Part shown: in pieces, positions 43,605 through 55,865 of the stretch
Numbering within the stretch: position 1 is the first letter of the stretch
Layout: every line of letters starts with the position of its first letter
Source of the DNA: Alentia gelatinosa
Lineage: Eukaryota; Annelida; Polychaeta; Phyllodocida; Polynoidae
NCBI GenBank assembly: GCA_950022655.1
Contig: OX465580.1
Coordinates: 4,139,122-4,203,121 of the forward strand
Direction: 5' to 3'
DNA: 64,000 nucleotides
Program-made: the position numbers and the translations under genes
The notes under the pieces: model-generated
Told to the model about the DNA's origin: nothing
What the model saw: the letters and a program-made list of their open reading frames with translations, nothing else
Databases searched by the model: none

Positions 43605-44348
43605 CCAGATTTCATACACAACTAAGAAGAAGACATGAAAATGATTTTTTCGTGCTGGCTGACTGCTACATTGTCATTGTTGTTGATACAGGGATGCTTG
43701 TCAACTTTTGATCTAAACAGGCATCAACTTCAATATGTTGCCGATCATTTATCAACAGAAGAATGCACTATGCTTGTGTCAAAGCTGGATGAATATCTAC
43801 TCCAGAAACATGGTGTTGTTTCAAGGAGTACAACAAATAATGAACCTCATAACGTTCTTAAGGAGCTGGGGAAGATTACAACCGAGTCATCATCACTTGA
43901 GTCATGTTACGATAAACTTATCACCTGGAACATGAAAGATGGAAAACAACATACCTTCTACATCATGGCTAATGCTCTACGACACATAAACAAACCAAAC
44001 TTGGCATCTAAACTCAGTCGAATGGTGTACAAGGAGAAATCGGATGCAGTCCGACGAACTTTTCTTGACGATCCATTTGCAGAATTAATCCACACAGGGT
44101 CACCACTTCTCGTTGGGGCTCCATCTGTCACACCTCTCACGCAGTATGCCAAGCCCAGCTCATGGACAAATTCTCATACAATAAGTGTTACAATTATGAC
44201 CCTCACTGTTTTAGCAATGCTTTCTATTATTGTTAAATATTGTTGCCCTAAATGTTGTACCAGTTGTGACAAATGCTGTGACACTCTTAGAAGTGGTTAT
44301 TATAAAAAGATAGTGGGCATTGATGTTCCGTATGATGAAAGTTTATAA
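43605..44348 (+). CDS. Nested gene: small type I membrane protein with death-fold-like lumenal region
   Basis: The coding part is 43635-44348 (237 residues), ATG in context AGACATGAAA. A splice-acceptor-like TTTCTGATCCAG ends at 43608, so a 5' noncoding exon is likely; a donor-like GTAAGT lies near 43524. Residues 1-24 form a signal peptide. About 25-130 is helical: a Q-L-Q-Y-V-A-D-H-L pattern, then a CYDKLITWN segment and a LRHINKPNLASKL segment. The last two resemble the end of a death-domain fold. A membrane helix is at about 183-203, followed by a Cys cluster (YCCPKCCTSCDKCC) suited to palmitoylation, and a short tail. AATAAA occurs at 44804-44809. It lies inside HGSNAT intron 1 on the opposite strand. 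I recognise no named family. Confidence 0.72.
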
Positions 44349-45500
44349 TGTTAAAATTCTCAATATTTCATCTAACCCTACTAGTACTACTATTATTAAA
44401 CAACTGAAATTTGATAATGCTATGAATTAATTTTCAAACTCCTGAAGGTCGGCATTGCCAATTTTTCTTGCACTATGAATGATATTGAGTTAGCCGAAGA
44501 ATATCGATCATGTTTCAAAAGGTGTTGTCCTACATTCAATTTATATGGAATCCTGAAATACATAAGGTTTATCAAAGAAAGTACATTAGTGTTATTTTGT
44601 ATCAGTTAAGTATTTCAATGATTATCTTGGCAATTTGTAGTAAGCTCTAACTGCATCAATATTCATCTAGTTTGAGGTAAAAATTGTGTATTGTGTTGAT
44701 AATACTAGAAATAAGAAAGGGCAGCACAAAATGATTAAGAAGCATACCAAAAATTTTAGAGTTTTAATCCATTAAACTGAATAAGGAATGTGTCTTTTAT
44801 TCAAATAAAAATTCTCTAGAATATTCCACCAGTCATTATCATTCTTTCAATAGAGGTTAAGGGGTCTACGATTAACCCTTTGGGCTCGTCGGCGACAAAC
44901 TAAAAAAATCGTGGAGGTGTCGCCGACGAACCCGTCAATTAGTCAGGTTTTATCACCGACGAACTCGATGCGCACCGACGGGCTACGATGGGCTACAACA
45001 ACAAAAAACGTTAATCGTAGAGGGTCTATGAAACTCAAACATGTTTTAATTTCGTAGCCTGTCGGCGACAAATCCGGCCTGGTAAATGTCTCTTATATGT
45101 GAAATACTTGACTAAAAACTATGAAATTTGCAGACCCGGTGGGTCATTTGATAAAGGTTAAGGTCAAATTAATCATTTTATAGTTTAGCTTGGAACTAAG
45201 TTTTTATTGTCTCAAAAACAATATGGTATTGTTATGTATATACTATCAAAAAATCGATTATATCGATGTTTTATTTCTTTGAATTGAACAGATTTCATAT
45301 AGGTTACCTCTAGTAGATAAAACACTGCGCAAAACTAACCATTTTACATATGAATGCGCCCGGCGTATATAGATATGCTTTTGCGTATACAAGGTTGACC
45401 TATTTTCCTCGTGATTACGCCTCACCAATCTGTTCACCCTCTTGGTTGCCTCGCCTCCTCGTGGTGCAGACAGGATATGCTTGCATGCAAGCATAACTAA
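44349..45500. other. 3' flank of the nested gene, intron spacer
   Basis: Likely 3' UTR to about 44820. At 44875-45005 are repeated GTCGGCGACAAA and CCGACGAAC motifs in direct and inverted order, which look like a small degraded element. No further gene was seen. Confidence 0.5.
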
Positions 45501-45830
45501 AGCGACCGGGGTGGGTGGGCAGTGGTAAAGAGCACTTTGTTGATTCGGGTCCCACTGCAGCCACTTTTCTCCCACACCCCCCAGCAGTGGTAGATTTACT
45601 GCAATATCAAAGGCCAATCCTTCTCATACCATGTCCATGTGGTGTAGGCAGTAGAAGAACTCTCATCTCGGAAAATGTGTAGGGGTGGGATTTCTACCTA
45701 AATTCATCACATAGATTCGATCACCACCCTCATGGTCTAAAAGAACTTTGAGAAAGTATGGTGAGAACCTGTAATGGTTAACTGGATGTTAAATCAAACC
45801 AACAAACCAACCAACTCATCAGAGCATGTG
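45501..45830 (+). mobile_element. Composite SINE, copy 2 (1 module)
   Basis: A degenerate head (GGGCAGTGGTAAAGAGCAC, then GATTCGGGTCCCACTGCAGC), a single 93-bp module, and the same tail through GGATGTTAAATCAAACCAAC. It has the fewest modules of the five copies. Confidence 0.75.
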
Positions 45831-46603
45831 GCCACATGTATCTGAACCAGTCAACATCATTTATCTCACCCCATAGACTTAACTTTGGGAACTTGTATCC
45901 AATGCTCATGGAGTATTTAGAAAAAAAAACTCAATGGGGGATTATGTCACAAAGGCGAGCCCATTAGTCAATGTGAAGGGTGGGATAAATCCAGAAACCT
46001 ATTCAAATTTACAGTCAGAGCTTGATCCCATTTTATTTGAATCGCTACTGTAAATAGGAGACCTACATATTTTATCAGAACAACTTGCAATTACGAGAGA
46101 TGCAATGAAATAAGTTGAGAAAAAAACCCAAGGATCTGCTGGGAGAATGTGTCAGAGGACAAATGGCGACACTCACCTGAGAATAGCTATGGATGTATTC
46201 TATATCAGGACTCCAAGATAGCACTAGATAATGTTAAGATTAGGGATCATTACTATCCATTGTATACAAAATCCCCAATTGAAAATGTATAGTAAACTCA
46301 GTAAACCATTACCCCTTGTATCAAAACAGTCCGATACCATAACCATTGTATACGGATTCAGCTCAATCAAAAAATAAAAACCATTGTAATTTGAAAAATA
46401 GTCCATTTACACTATAGAGCAAAACACAGTCCCAATAATATACCTTATAATATGGCAATTCCTGGGTTTAACTTATTCGAGAAGATGGATTATAAATATA
46501 GTCGGTCTTGTGAACAGGCAGCTGTGTAAACCAGTCGAGGCTGGGACTAACGTTTACAAGTGTATTACTATGTGTCAACCACTCGTGGTCTACGGCCACC
46601 TCT
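45831..46603. other. HGSNAT intron 1, no gene seen
   Basis: AT-rich unique sequence. I found no recognisable coding or structured element. Confidence 0.5.
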
Positions 46604-47150
46604 CCAGCGCAAGCATAACAAAAGGGACCGGGTGGGGAGTTAGCTCAGTGGTAAAGAGCACTGGACTTGTAATACCAAGGTTGTCAGACTTTGTTGATTT
46701 GGGTCCCATTGCAGCCACTTTTCTCCTTCACCCACAGTAGTGGTAGATTTACTGCTATATCAAAGGCCAATCCTTCTCATACCATGTCTATGTGGTGTGG
46801 TGTGCAGCCACCTTTCTCCTTCACCCCCAGCAGTGGTAGATTTACTGCTATATCAAAGGCCAATCCTTCTCATACCATGTCTATGTGGTGTGGTGTGCAG
46901 CCACCTTTCTCCTTCACCCCCAGCAGTGGTAGATTCACTGCTATATCAAAGGCCAATCCTTCTCATACCATATCTATGTGGTGTGGGAAGTAAAAGAACT
47001 CGGGAAATATGTAGGGATGAGATTTCTACCTGAATTCAATACATAGATTCGATCACCACCCTAGTGGTGTAAAAAGAACCTTGAGAAAGTCTGGTGAGAA
47101 CCTTCAATGGACGTTAAATCAAACCAACAAATCAACAAACCAACAAAACC
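46604..47150 (+). mobile_element. Composite SINE, copy 3 (best tRNA head, 3 modules)
   Basis: From 46634 a clear tRNA-like head: GGGGAGTTAGCTCAGTGGTA (A box) and an anticodon-loop-like CTTGTAA, most like tRNA-Thr, then a weakened B-box region near GGGTCCCATTG. Then about three 93-bp modules, the conserved tail, and a CAAACCAACAAATCAAC-type 3' end. This copy defines the family as tRNA-derived. Confidence 0.83.
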
Positions 47151-47439
47151 TCTCCGGCGGACCATTGATTATTATCTATCTATTAGTCCAACAAGATCCC
47201 CACAAAAACATACCCGACATTAGCACGTAAATGGAAGCCAACACTGGGATAAACAGATTAATGTAGCAGCCGGCAGTAAACTAATACTCACGCCTGATAA
47301 GGAAGGCTCCGAGTGGTTTCAAATCTCAGCTGATTTGCACTCACTAGAGATAAGGCCAGATAAGATAAAAGAGTGTGCTCTCAAGGTGGGCCACTTGAGA
47401 ATGATTTGTTATGTCTGATATGCGAAGTGAGATAAATAA

Positions 47440-49095
47440 CATGGATGAAATGATACTAAGGAGAGTAATTATGTGATATCACTTGATATAGTACAGAGGT
47501 AAATAACATGGATGAAATGATACTAAGAGTATAATTATGTGATATCACTTGATACAATACAGAGGTAAATAACATGAATGAAATGATACTAAAAGTATAA
47601 TTATGTGATATCACTTGATATAGTACAGAGGTAAATAACATGGATGAAATGATACTAAGAGTATAATTATGTGATATCACTTGATACAATACAGAGGTAA
47701 ATAACATGAATGAAATGATACTAAAAGTATAATTATGTGATATCACTTGATACAGTACAGAGGTAAATAACATGGATGAAATGATACTAAGAGTATAATT
47801 ATCGGATATCACTTGATACAGTTCAGAGGTAAATAACATGGATGAAATGATACTAAGAGTATAATTATGTGATATCACTTGATACAGTTCAGAGGTAAAT
47901 AACATGGATGAAATGATACTAAGAGTATGATTATGTGATATCACTTGATATAGCACAGAGGTAAATAACATGAATGAAATGATACTAAGGAGTGTAATTA
48001 TGTGATATCACTTGATAAAGTATAGAGGTAAATAACATGGATGAAATGATACTAAGGAGTGTAATTATGTGATATCACTTGATACAGTATAGAGGTAAAT
48101 AACATGGATAAAATAATACTAAGAGTATAATTATGTGATATCACTTGATACAGTATAGAGGTAAATAACATGGATGAAATGATACTAAGAGTATAATTGT
48201 GTGATATCACTTGATACAGTATAGAGGTAAATAACATGGATGAAATAATACTAAGGAGTGTAATTATGTGATATCACTTGGTATAGTACAGAGGTAAATA
48301 ACATGGATGAAATGATACTAAGGAGTGTAATTATGTGATATCACTTGATACAGTACAGAGGTAAATAACATGGATGAAATGATACTAAGAGTATAATTAT
48401 GTGATATCACTTGATACAGTTCAGGGGTAAATAACATGGATGAAATGATACTAAGAGTATAATTATGTGATATCACTTGATACAGTTCAGGGGTAAATAA
48501 CATGGATGAAATGATACTAAGAGTATAATTATGTGATATCACTTGAAACAGTATATCGGTAAATAACATGTATGAAATGATACTAAGAGTATAAATATGT
48601 GATATCACTTGATAAAGTACAGAGGTAAATAACATGGATGAAATGATACTAGGAGTATAATTATGTGATATCACTTGATAAAGTACAGAGGTAAATAACA
48701 TGGATGAAATGATACTAAGAGTATAATTATGTGATATCACTTGATACAGTATATAGGTAAATAACATGGATGAAATGATACTAAGAGTATAATTATGTGA
48801 TATCACTTGATACAGTATATAGGTAAATAACATGGATGAAATGATACTAAGAGTATAATTATGTGATATCACTTGATACAGTATATAGGTAAATAACATG
48901 GATGAAATGATACTAAGAGTATAGTTATGTGATATCACTTGATACAGTATAGAGGTAAATAACATGGATGAAATGATACTAAGAGTATAGTTATGTGATA
49001 TCACTTGATAAAGTACAGAGGTAAATAACATGGATGAAATGATACTAAGAGTATAATTATGTGATATCACTTGATACAATACAGAGGTAAATAAC
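47440..49095. repeat. 66-bp minisatellite, about 25 units
   Basis: Units of 66 bp (GAGGTAAATAACATGGATGA, AATGATACTAAGAGTATAAT, TATGTGATATCACTTGATAC and so on). Since 66 is divisible by three, the minus strand keeps 170-260 residue open frames of a 22-residue repeat (SVLYQVISHNYT). Some units differ by one or a few bases, shifting the frame. There are no start or splice features and I do not call a gene. Confidence 0.95.
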
Positions 49096-49610
49096 CTCAT
49101 TGTGGTACAGGCTTTTCTCCTTCATCCCCAGCAGTGGTAGATTTACTGCTATATCAAAGACCAGTCCTTCTCATGCCATGTCTATGTGGTGTGGTGTACA
49201 GCCACCTTTCTCCTTCATTCCCAGCAGTGGTAGACTTACTGCTATATCAAAGACCAGTCCTTCTCATACCATGTCTATGTGGTGTGGTGTGCAGCCATCT
49301 TTCTCCTTCACCCCCAGCAATGGTAGATTTACTGCTATATCAAAGGCCAATCCATCTCATAACATGTCTATGTGGTGTGGTGTACAGCCACCTTTCTCCC
49401 TCATCCCAAGCAGTGGTAGATTTACTGCTATATCAAAGGCCAATCCTTCTCATACTATGTCTATGTGCTGTGGGAACTAAAAGAACTCTCACCTCAGTAA
49501 ATGTGTAGGGGTGAGATTTCTACCTGAATTCTTCTCATAGATTCCGTCAAACCCAAAGTAAGTCTAATAGAACATATTGGACGTTAAATTACCCAAACAA
49601 ACAAATAAAA
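49096..49610 (+). mobile_element. Composite SINE, copy 4 (4 modules, no head)
   Basis: It begins abruptly in the module region at the last unit of the 66-bp array. It has about four modules, then the conserved tail and GGACGTTAAATTACCCAAAC end. It is 5' truncated, or its head was lost when the array grew. Confidence 0.78.
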
Positions 49611-49914
49611 ATCGGAGAATAGTAAAAGAAACACACAAATTGATCTATGCACCGATATCTGGCATGTTTTGCTACTGCTGAGGTATTTGTTTCCAACGAA
49701 TTCAACCCAAGTTGATACTGTCGTTGACTCACGTCTCCAAAAGTCGGTTGGCAGGCAAAAAGTCGGCAAGTGGAAACCGATTTCCAGGGTCACCGATTTC
49801 TCGCACCGATTTTCAGCGCCGACGAACAGTTCTGCCAAGTCAGTGGACATTCTTGTCAGTAAGTGGAAGATGGACTTGTGTTGCATGCGAAGTAATTGTA
49901 CAGGTTAGAAAGGA

Positions 49915-50070
49915 GTTATATAGAACTGCATTGAGGATCGTATAGATGGACAATACTCCACGAATTTGGATGGGCCGCAATCGTCATCGACGCGAAACCG
50001 AGTGATGATTATGGTGCATCCAAACAAGTGGAGTATTGCTTACTTTACAATTTGAGTGCAGTTCTGGGAG
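49915..50070. repeat. Foldback repeat related to 31605-31755
   Basis: It shares ATATAGAACTGCAT at the start and GAGTGCAGTTCTGG at the end, with inverted arms around GATGATTATGGTGCATCC. Confidence 0.65.
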
Positions 50071-51221
50071 TTGTTTCAAAAGTCGGGAGGGTGCTAAATG
50101 AGAGTACTCCCCGTCAAAGCGAGAGCTAAACAACTGCACTTGAAGTTTCACTGTCGAGGTAGAGGTGCCGCTCGCTATTGGGTATTGGTACCCGTTTTGG
50201 TGCTGCTTTGATTCAAAGTGCCGCTCGCTGTTGCCCGCCTCTCACTTTGAAATGACTTCACTCGACTTTTGAAACAGCTCCCAGAATACATCTCAGCCCT
50301 CTCACGGACATTAGAAGAGCATCGCAAGATCAGAATAATTCAAATTTCTTCGCAAATCCAGTTTAAAACGTTTAAATCTCCATGTTGATATCTTGTCTTT
50401 TCTCTGTTGCTGTTTGGTCTATCGTATATGACGTCATCTCACATTCACTCCGTCACGGCCATGGCATAGTATTGTTACTCTACGAGGGTGGTTGTGGCCC
50501 CTAAGATTCGAGGTCAACTCTCGACTGCAGAGCCGTCCCAAGGCGCGAGGAAATATTATGTAAGGAGGTCAGGGTGAAGGTCAGGCTTTGCTGCGAATGC
50601 AGTCATTGGCTATTCGGTCTACTGTATTCCTTATATGGAATTAAGGTAATGGGACAACTCCATGGTGCTACGGGGGTGTTGAGTATTTTTTCTAATGTTA
50701 TTCCTATGGCTAAACTTGCACCAGGGGTGAGATAAAATGCTAAATAAGCCTGCGACAAACACATACTTTATGAAAATATACAACCTTTCCTATCAGCCAA
50801 TATCCATATAACTGAAATATTGAGGCATATAGAAATCCTAAAGTAGAAACCAACAAGTTTTGGTCAAAGTCGTCGTTCTCCACGAGTTTGATGCGGAGGG
50901 ATATGAACGAGGTGAGAGCCGAGTGAATATCACATAGCATTCAAATGCGTTGGAGAATTACTTATTTGACCAAAACGAGTTGCTTTCTGTTTTCATCTCA
51001 CCCCTGTACACATTAAAAGAATGGATGACACACAGGATATGGACCATGGAGAACGGACTGCAATACTTGTACGGGCATGGAGAACGAGTTCCCAATGTTA
51101 AGCCTATGGGCATTTCTTCCAGGGGTGAGATAATTATTGGATCTCACTTGTATAACATAATCTTTGGGAAAATACTGAAAACAGAGAAAGTTCAGCTGAA
51201 ATATAAAACCACAACACTTAC
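50071..51221. other. HGSNAT intron 1, 5' part
   Basis: No gene was seen. A 70-bp segment at about 50845-50925 (AGTCGTCGTTCTCCACGAGTTTGATGC part) also occurs at 3810-3885, so it belongs to a dispersed repeat. Confidence 0.5.
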
Positions 51222-51276
51222 CTTGAGCAGACAACCCCGACAGACCTAAGACGAAGACGAGGTTTAAAGACAACAT
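51222..51276 (-). CDS. HGSNAT: HGSNAT exon 1: start codon and signal peptide
   Basis: ATG at 51274-51276 opens 18 codons and one base, with a hydrophobic signal sequence (LNLVFVLGLSGLSAQ), ending at a consensus donor GTAAGT from 51221. The phase-1 exit matches exon 2 at 31532. HGSNAT starts with a signal peptide before its lumenal domain. The link to exon 2 rests on phase, strand and family layout across a 20-kb intron, so it is inference. Confidence 0.6.
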
Positions 51277-51537
51277 CAGCTTTGATGTTGTGGTGAGCGA
51301 TAATAGGGTAATCCAGGAGGCTGTAGAGACAGCTGTGAGGCCTGGTGAGATCTGTACTCAGGTTATAATCTGGAAAGCTGACCTGGAAAGATGGGACCAG
51401 AGTCCACAGGTCTCTCCCTAACATTGTCGCTAACAGCGCCGCTCTCTAGTTCCCTCAGGTCACTAATGGAAGTACTCTAGTCACACCTCAGGCTAGACGC
51501 CCTCCAGGCTCATTATCATATTATTCTTTATTATCTT
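51277..51537 (-). promoter_or_regulatory. Presumed 5' flank and promoter region of HGSNAT
   Basis: A mixed-composition region upstream of the start codon. I see no TATA box that I would trust. A splice-acceptor-like CTGTCTCTACAG in the 5' flank leaves open a 5' UTR intron. Confidence 0.3.
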
Positions 51538-51541
51538 TTAA

Positions 51542-52027
51542 AGGCATATCACACTCTTCACGGTGGTGCCACCTGGTGATTTTTGAATAGTGTCAAATAT
51601 CAATCAAGACTTGTTCTTTCTGGTTCGTTCTAATTCTAAATGGTTGATTTTTACGTGTTGTTAACGCTCCGTTTATGCAATCTTGATAGGTGGGATAGGC
51701 CAATTAACATTTGACTTGATTTACATGGGAAATGTACTGGAAAGTGCAGTGACAAGAACGGGGACCTGTGCTTTTTAAAACCTTATACATCTACTATATT
51801 CTGTGAAAATTTGAGAAAAATGACATGGGTTTTACCATGTGAAAAGCAACGTTTTAGAATATTCTCTAATAAAATCATCATAACATTGATCTACAACATT
51901 TATCAAAAACAAGCAGGGTGACCCCTAATTTTCATGTTAGATATGTGCTCTAGAACACATCATCATATTCAAATTTCAAGAAAATGACATGGGTTTTAAT
52001 TTTCAAGCCAAATTGTCCAATATGCCT
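51542..52027. mobile_element. TTAA-flanked MITE, AGGCATATC family, copy 1
   Basis: Ends AGGCATATC and ATATGCCT, flanked by TTAA at 51538-51541 and 52028-52031. A second copy is at 55366-55861. Shared core CACCTGGTGATTTTT and internal ATGACATGGGTTTTA repeats. Likely piggyBac-related by its target. Confidence 0.78.
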
Positions 52028-52509
52028 TTAACGTCTGAGCTATTTACACATTGCATGGTAATGTAAGGTCGCGTACAGTAAATGGCTCAACACCGGGGGC
52101 ATTTTCTTAATATGATTATTCATTTCCAGTCGTTTAGGTCATAATGTTCATAAAATTCACCTCTTGCACATAAACGTGGCGCTGCGGTCACCGTGATAAC
52201 GGGTTGCGTTGGTTCTATGAATGTGTGCTGTATCAGCGGTGCACCAGCGCTACGTTTCTGTACTCGAAAACGAGGCGAGTTCCGCAGAAGTCAAGTCAGT
52301 AACATGGCGTGCTTATTAGAATCATACATCTCCAGTTTTCCACAAGCTATTTACTCATCTGGAGTTTCTACGTTGATGTTTAATGAGTAATTACCCTTCT
52401 TTTTTTCAACTTTCTTTATTGATTAAGTTGTTTTAAAAATCTCTTTTTTCATCGTATCACTTCAAGTTTTACATTCTTGAATGAAGTGTCTTAGCTGTCA
52501 GTGAGAGTT

Positions 52510-53965
52510 TCACTGGTTTTCACCACTCGCCCTTCCCATAAGCCACCACTCCCCCTTCCCATAACCCACCACTCCCCAATCCCATCACCCACCACTCCTC
52601 CTTCCCATAACCCACCACTCCCCCTTCCCATAACCCACCACTCCCCCTTCCCATCAACCACCGCTCACCCTTCCCATCACCCACCACTCCCCCTTCCCAT
52701 AACCCACCACTCACCCTTCCCATAACCCACCACTCCCCCTTCCCATCAGCCACCACTCCCCCTTCCCATCAGCCACCACTCCCCCTTCCCATAACCCACC
52801 ACTCCCCCTTCCCATAACCCACCACTCCCCCTTCCCATAACCCACCACTCACCCTTCCCATAACCAACCACTCCCCCTTCCCATAACCCACCACTCCCCC
52901 TTCCCATAACCAACCACTCCCCCTTCCCATAACCCACCGCTCACCCTTCCCATCACCCACCACTCACCCTTCCCATAACCAACCACTCCCCCTTCCCATA
53001 ACCCACCACTCCCCCTTCCCATCAACCACCACTCCCCCTTCCCATAACCCACCACTCCCCCTTCCCATCAGCCACCACTCACCCTTCCCATAACCCACCC
53101 CTCCCCCTTCCCATCAACCACCGCTCACCCTTCCCATCACCCACCACTCCCCCTTCCCATAACCCACCACTCCCCCTTCCCATCAACCACCGCTCACCCT
53201 TCCCATCACCCACCACTCCCCCTTCCCATAACCCACCACTCACCCTTCCCATAACCCACCACTCCCCCTTCCCATCAGCCACCACTCCCCCTTCCCATCA
53301 GCCACCACTCCCCCTTCCCATAACCCACCACTCCCCCTTCCCATAACCCACCACTCCCCCTTCCCATAACCCACCACTCCCCCTTCCCATCACCCACCAC
53401 TCCCCCTTCCCATAACCCACCACTCACCCTTCCCATAACCAACCACTCCCCCTTCCCATAACCCACCACTCTCCCTTCCCATCAACCACCACTCCCCCTT
53501 CCCATAACCCACCACTCCCCCTTCCCATCACCCACCACTCTCCCTTCCCATAACCCACCACTCCCCCTTCCCATCACCCACCACTCTCCCTTCCCATAAC
53601 CCACCACTCCCCCTTCCCATCACCCACCACTCACCCTTCCCATAACCCACCCCTCCCCCTTCCCATCAACCACCGCTCACCCTTCCCATCACCCACCACT
53701 CCCCCTTCCCATCAGCCACCACTCCCCCTTCCCATAACCCACCACTCACCCTTCCCATAACCCACCCCTCCCCCTTCCCATCAACCACCGCTCACCCTTC
53801 CCATCACCCACCACTCCCCCTTCCCATAACCCACCACTCCCCCTTCCCATAACCCTCCACTCCCCCTTCCCATCACCCTCCCTCCCTTCCCATAACCCTC
53901 CACTCCCCCTTCCCATGAGCCACTACTCACCCTTCCAATCACCCACCACTCACTTTTCCCATCAG
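52510..53965. repeat. 24-bp C-rich minisatellite, about 60 units
   Basis: Units CCCATAACCCACCACTCCCC plus CTTC, with variants (ATCAACCACCG, ATCAGCCACC, CTCACC). It is strongly strand-asymmetric: no G-rich runs on the plus strand. The many 60-78 residue minus-strand frames (GKGEWWVMGR type) are repeats, not genes. Confidence 0.95.
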
Positions 53966-54399
53966 CTAATTTGAAAATCTTTTAGGTAAACGTTTTGTGT
54001 TTGTAAATATTCAAAATACTTTTCTTTTCCTTTTGAATATGCACACATTATTCATGAAGACGCTTCAGCTTTAGTCCTTGGCCTGGAGCCAGGCTGTGCC
54101 TATTTCCTGTATGAATTAATAATGAATGAGCCTCGGGGTAAGTTGACACTGTGTTCAGTTGGCATCAATATTGGTCCCGTCTCCCACGTATCCACACACT
54201 ATCAGTGGGCCCGGTCGCTGAGAAAATAGGAAAATAAATATGCGGTTATTTTTAAGTATAAATAGTAGAAGTATGTATTTTATACACACATGTCAATACC
54301 TGAATATAGATATATTGTTTGTACAATGACTGTGTGAAACGTTAACATTGATTATATATATACAATGATCGAATCGGAGGGGGGTGCAGGCGGCCATAA

Positions 54400-54535
54400 A
54401 TCACGAGAGGTTGACGTGTAGTAATACACGAGCGTTAGCGACTTTATGACGACGTTACGGAGCCGCCTGTCCACAAAACTATCGTTTCTTGTATTTATTA
54501 TCCATCTTCTTGAATAGATTCAACATAGTAATTGT
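54400..54535. repeat. Dispersed repeat shared with 23525-23625
   Basis: Both hold GAG(C)CGCCTGTCCACAAAAC and ATCGTTT-TTG-ATTTAT-ATCCATCTT in order, in the same orientation. Identity of the family unknown. Confidence 0.6.
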
Positions 54536-54567
54536 TATGAGGTAGATCAGTAAGGAACATTTGTGAC

Positions 54568-55003
54568 CAGGGATGCCAGTTTGTAGGATTTTGCCTACAT
54601 GTAGGATTTTCATGTAAGTCTAAAAGAGATGCAAATTAAAAAAAATTATATATATCTTTAGAACAATATTGACTCGAGGTTCCCTAAAATCTAAATCTTA
54701 GATAAACATGTTCTATAATCTTTCAAAATTATGAATCAGCTACCCTCAGCACACTCAGTTAGAGGGCCTATGGATCCCATTGCTCCAACCTACAGCTGTA
54801 GGATGGTAGGATTCCTGTAGGAAATGCTCCTACGGACAAGGGCAAACTGAAATACTGACATCTGATTGGCAATGCCAGTCCATGCCAAAGGATCTGCTAG
54901 GAGAATGAGGGGATTCCCCATACACCATGTGCATTTTAGATGATACATAGACTGGCCTCAGTCCCCATGTAGGATTTTTTCCTGAACACAACTGGCATCC
55001 CTG
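54568..55003. mobile_element. TIR element, CAGGGATGCCAGTT ends
   Basis: 436 bp with CAGGGATGCCAGTT at the left and AACTGGCATCCCTG at the right, and subterminal TGTAGGATTTT repeats in inverted order. The termini are hAT-like. A TSD is not clear (GTGAC sequences on both sides). Confidence 0.75.
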
Positions 55004-55365
55004 CAGTGACATGATCCCCATTGAGTTTTTTTCTCTAAATACTACATGGGTATTGAGTACAAGTTCCCAATATGAAGAGTCTAGTTTCTACACGGGTGTG
55101 CAGGAAGTCATAGTTACCGTATATAGCAACGGTTAGTAATTACGTTAGTTACGGCAGTAGGTATATAGTAATATGGGTTCAACTTTCAAGGCAAGTGGTA
55201 TACATGTTTTTAAACAGTTGTCTGATTATTCTGTTGCTGTGGGAAATATATATATATTCTACAAAACTTAGAGATATATTCATATATTATTTTCAGGAAA
55301 ATGGCTTGGGTTTTAATTTTGAAGCCAGATATGTCTTTAATTACGATTGTAAAAGAAATCCTTAA

Positions 55366-55861
55366 AGGCATATCCTACAATTCGCAGTGGCGCCACCTGG
55401 TGATTTTTAAATAATGTCAATTATTAGTCAAAACTGGTTTCTTGGGATTCATTTTAATTCTACATGAGTAAATTTAACGTTTTGTCCAGTTTATCCAATC
55501 TTGATAGGTAAAATAGGCCAATTTACATTTGTTTGATTTACATAGAAAATATACTGAAAAATATGGGTTTTTTTTCAATTCTTTCAAAAACAAGGACGGT
55601 GACCAATGATTTTTAAACCTTAAATAAGTAGTACTATATATGTACTATATTCTGTGAAAGTTTGAGGAAAATGACATGGGTTTTACTTTATGAAAAAATA
55701 CTTTTTAGAATTTCTATATATTCTAATGTGAAATTATCATAATATTGAACTATAAATCAAAAACTAACACGGTGACCCCCGATTTTTAAGTTAGCTATGT
55801 GTTCCACAACATTAATATTGAATTTTCAGGAATTTGACATGCCAAATTGTCCGATACGCCT
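55366..55861. mobile_element. TTAA-flanked MITE, AGGCATATC family, copy 2
   Basis: The same family as 51542-52027, flanked by TTAA (55362-55365 and 55862-55865). The core GTGGCGCCACCTGGTGATTT is shared. Confidence 0.78.
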
Positions 55862-55865
55862 TTAA

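Noticed and set aside
46634..46712. Functional tRNA-Thr gene
   Set aside because: The A box is good, but the B-box region and the 3' half cannot form proper stems, and the sequence continues into SINE modules.
47456..49100. 170-260 residue frames of a 22-residue repeat
   Set aside because: The 66-bp unit is divisible by three, which keeps any stop-free frame open. The frame breaks at indels and there are no gene features.
52501..53469. Trp/Gly-rich repeat proteins on the minus strand
   Set aside because: Pure translation of the 24-bp array.
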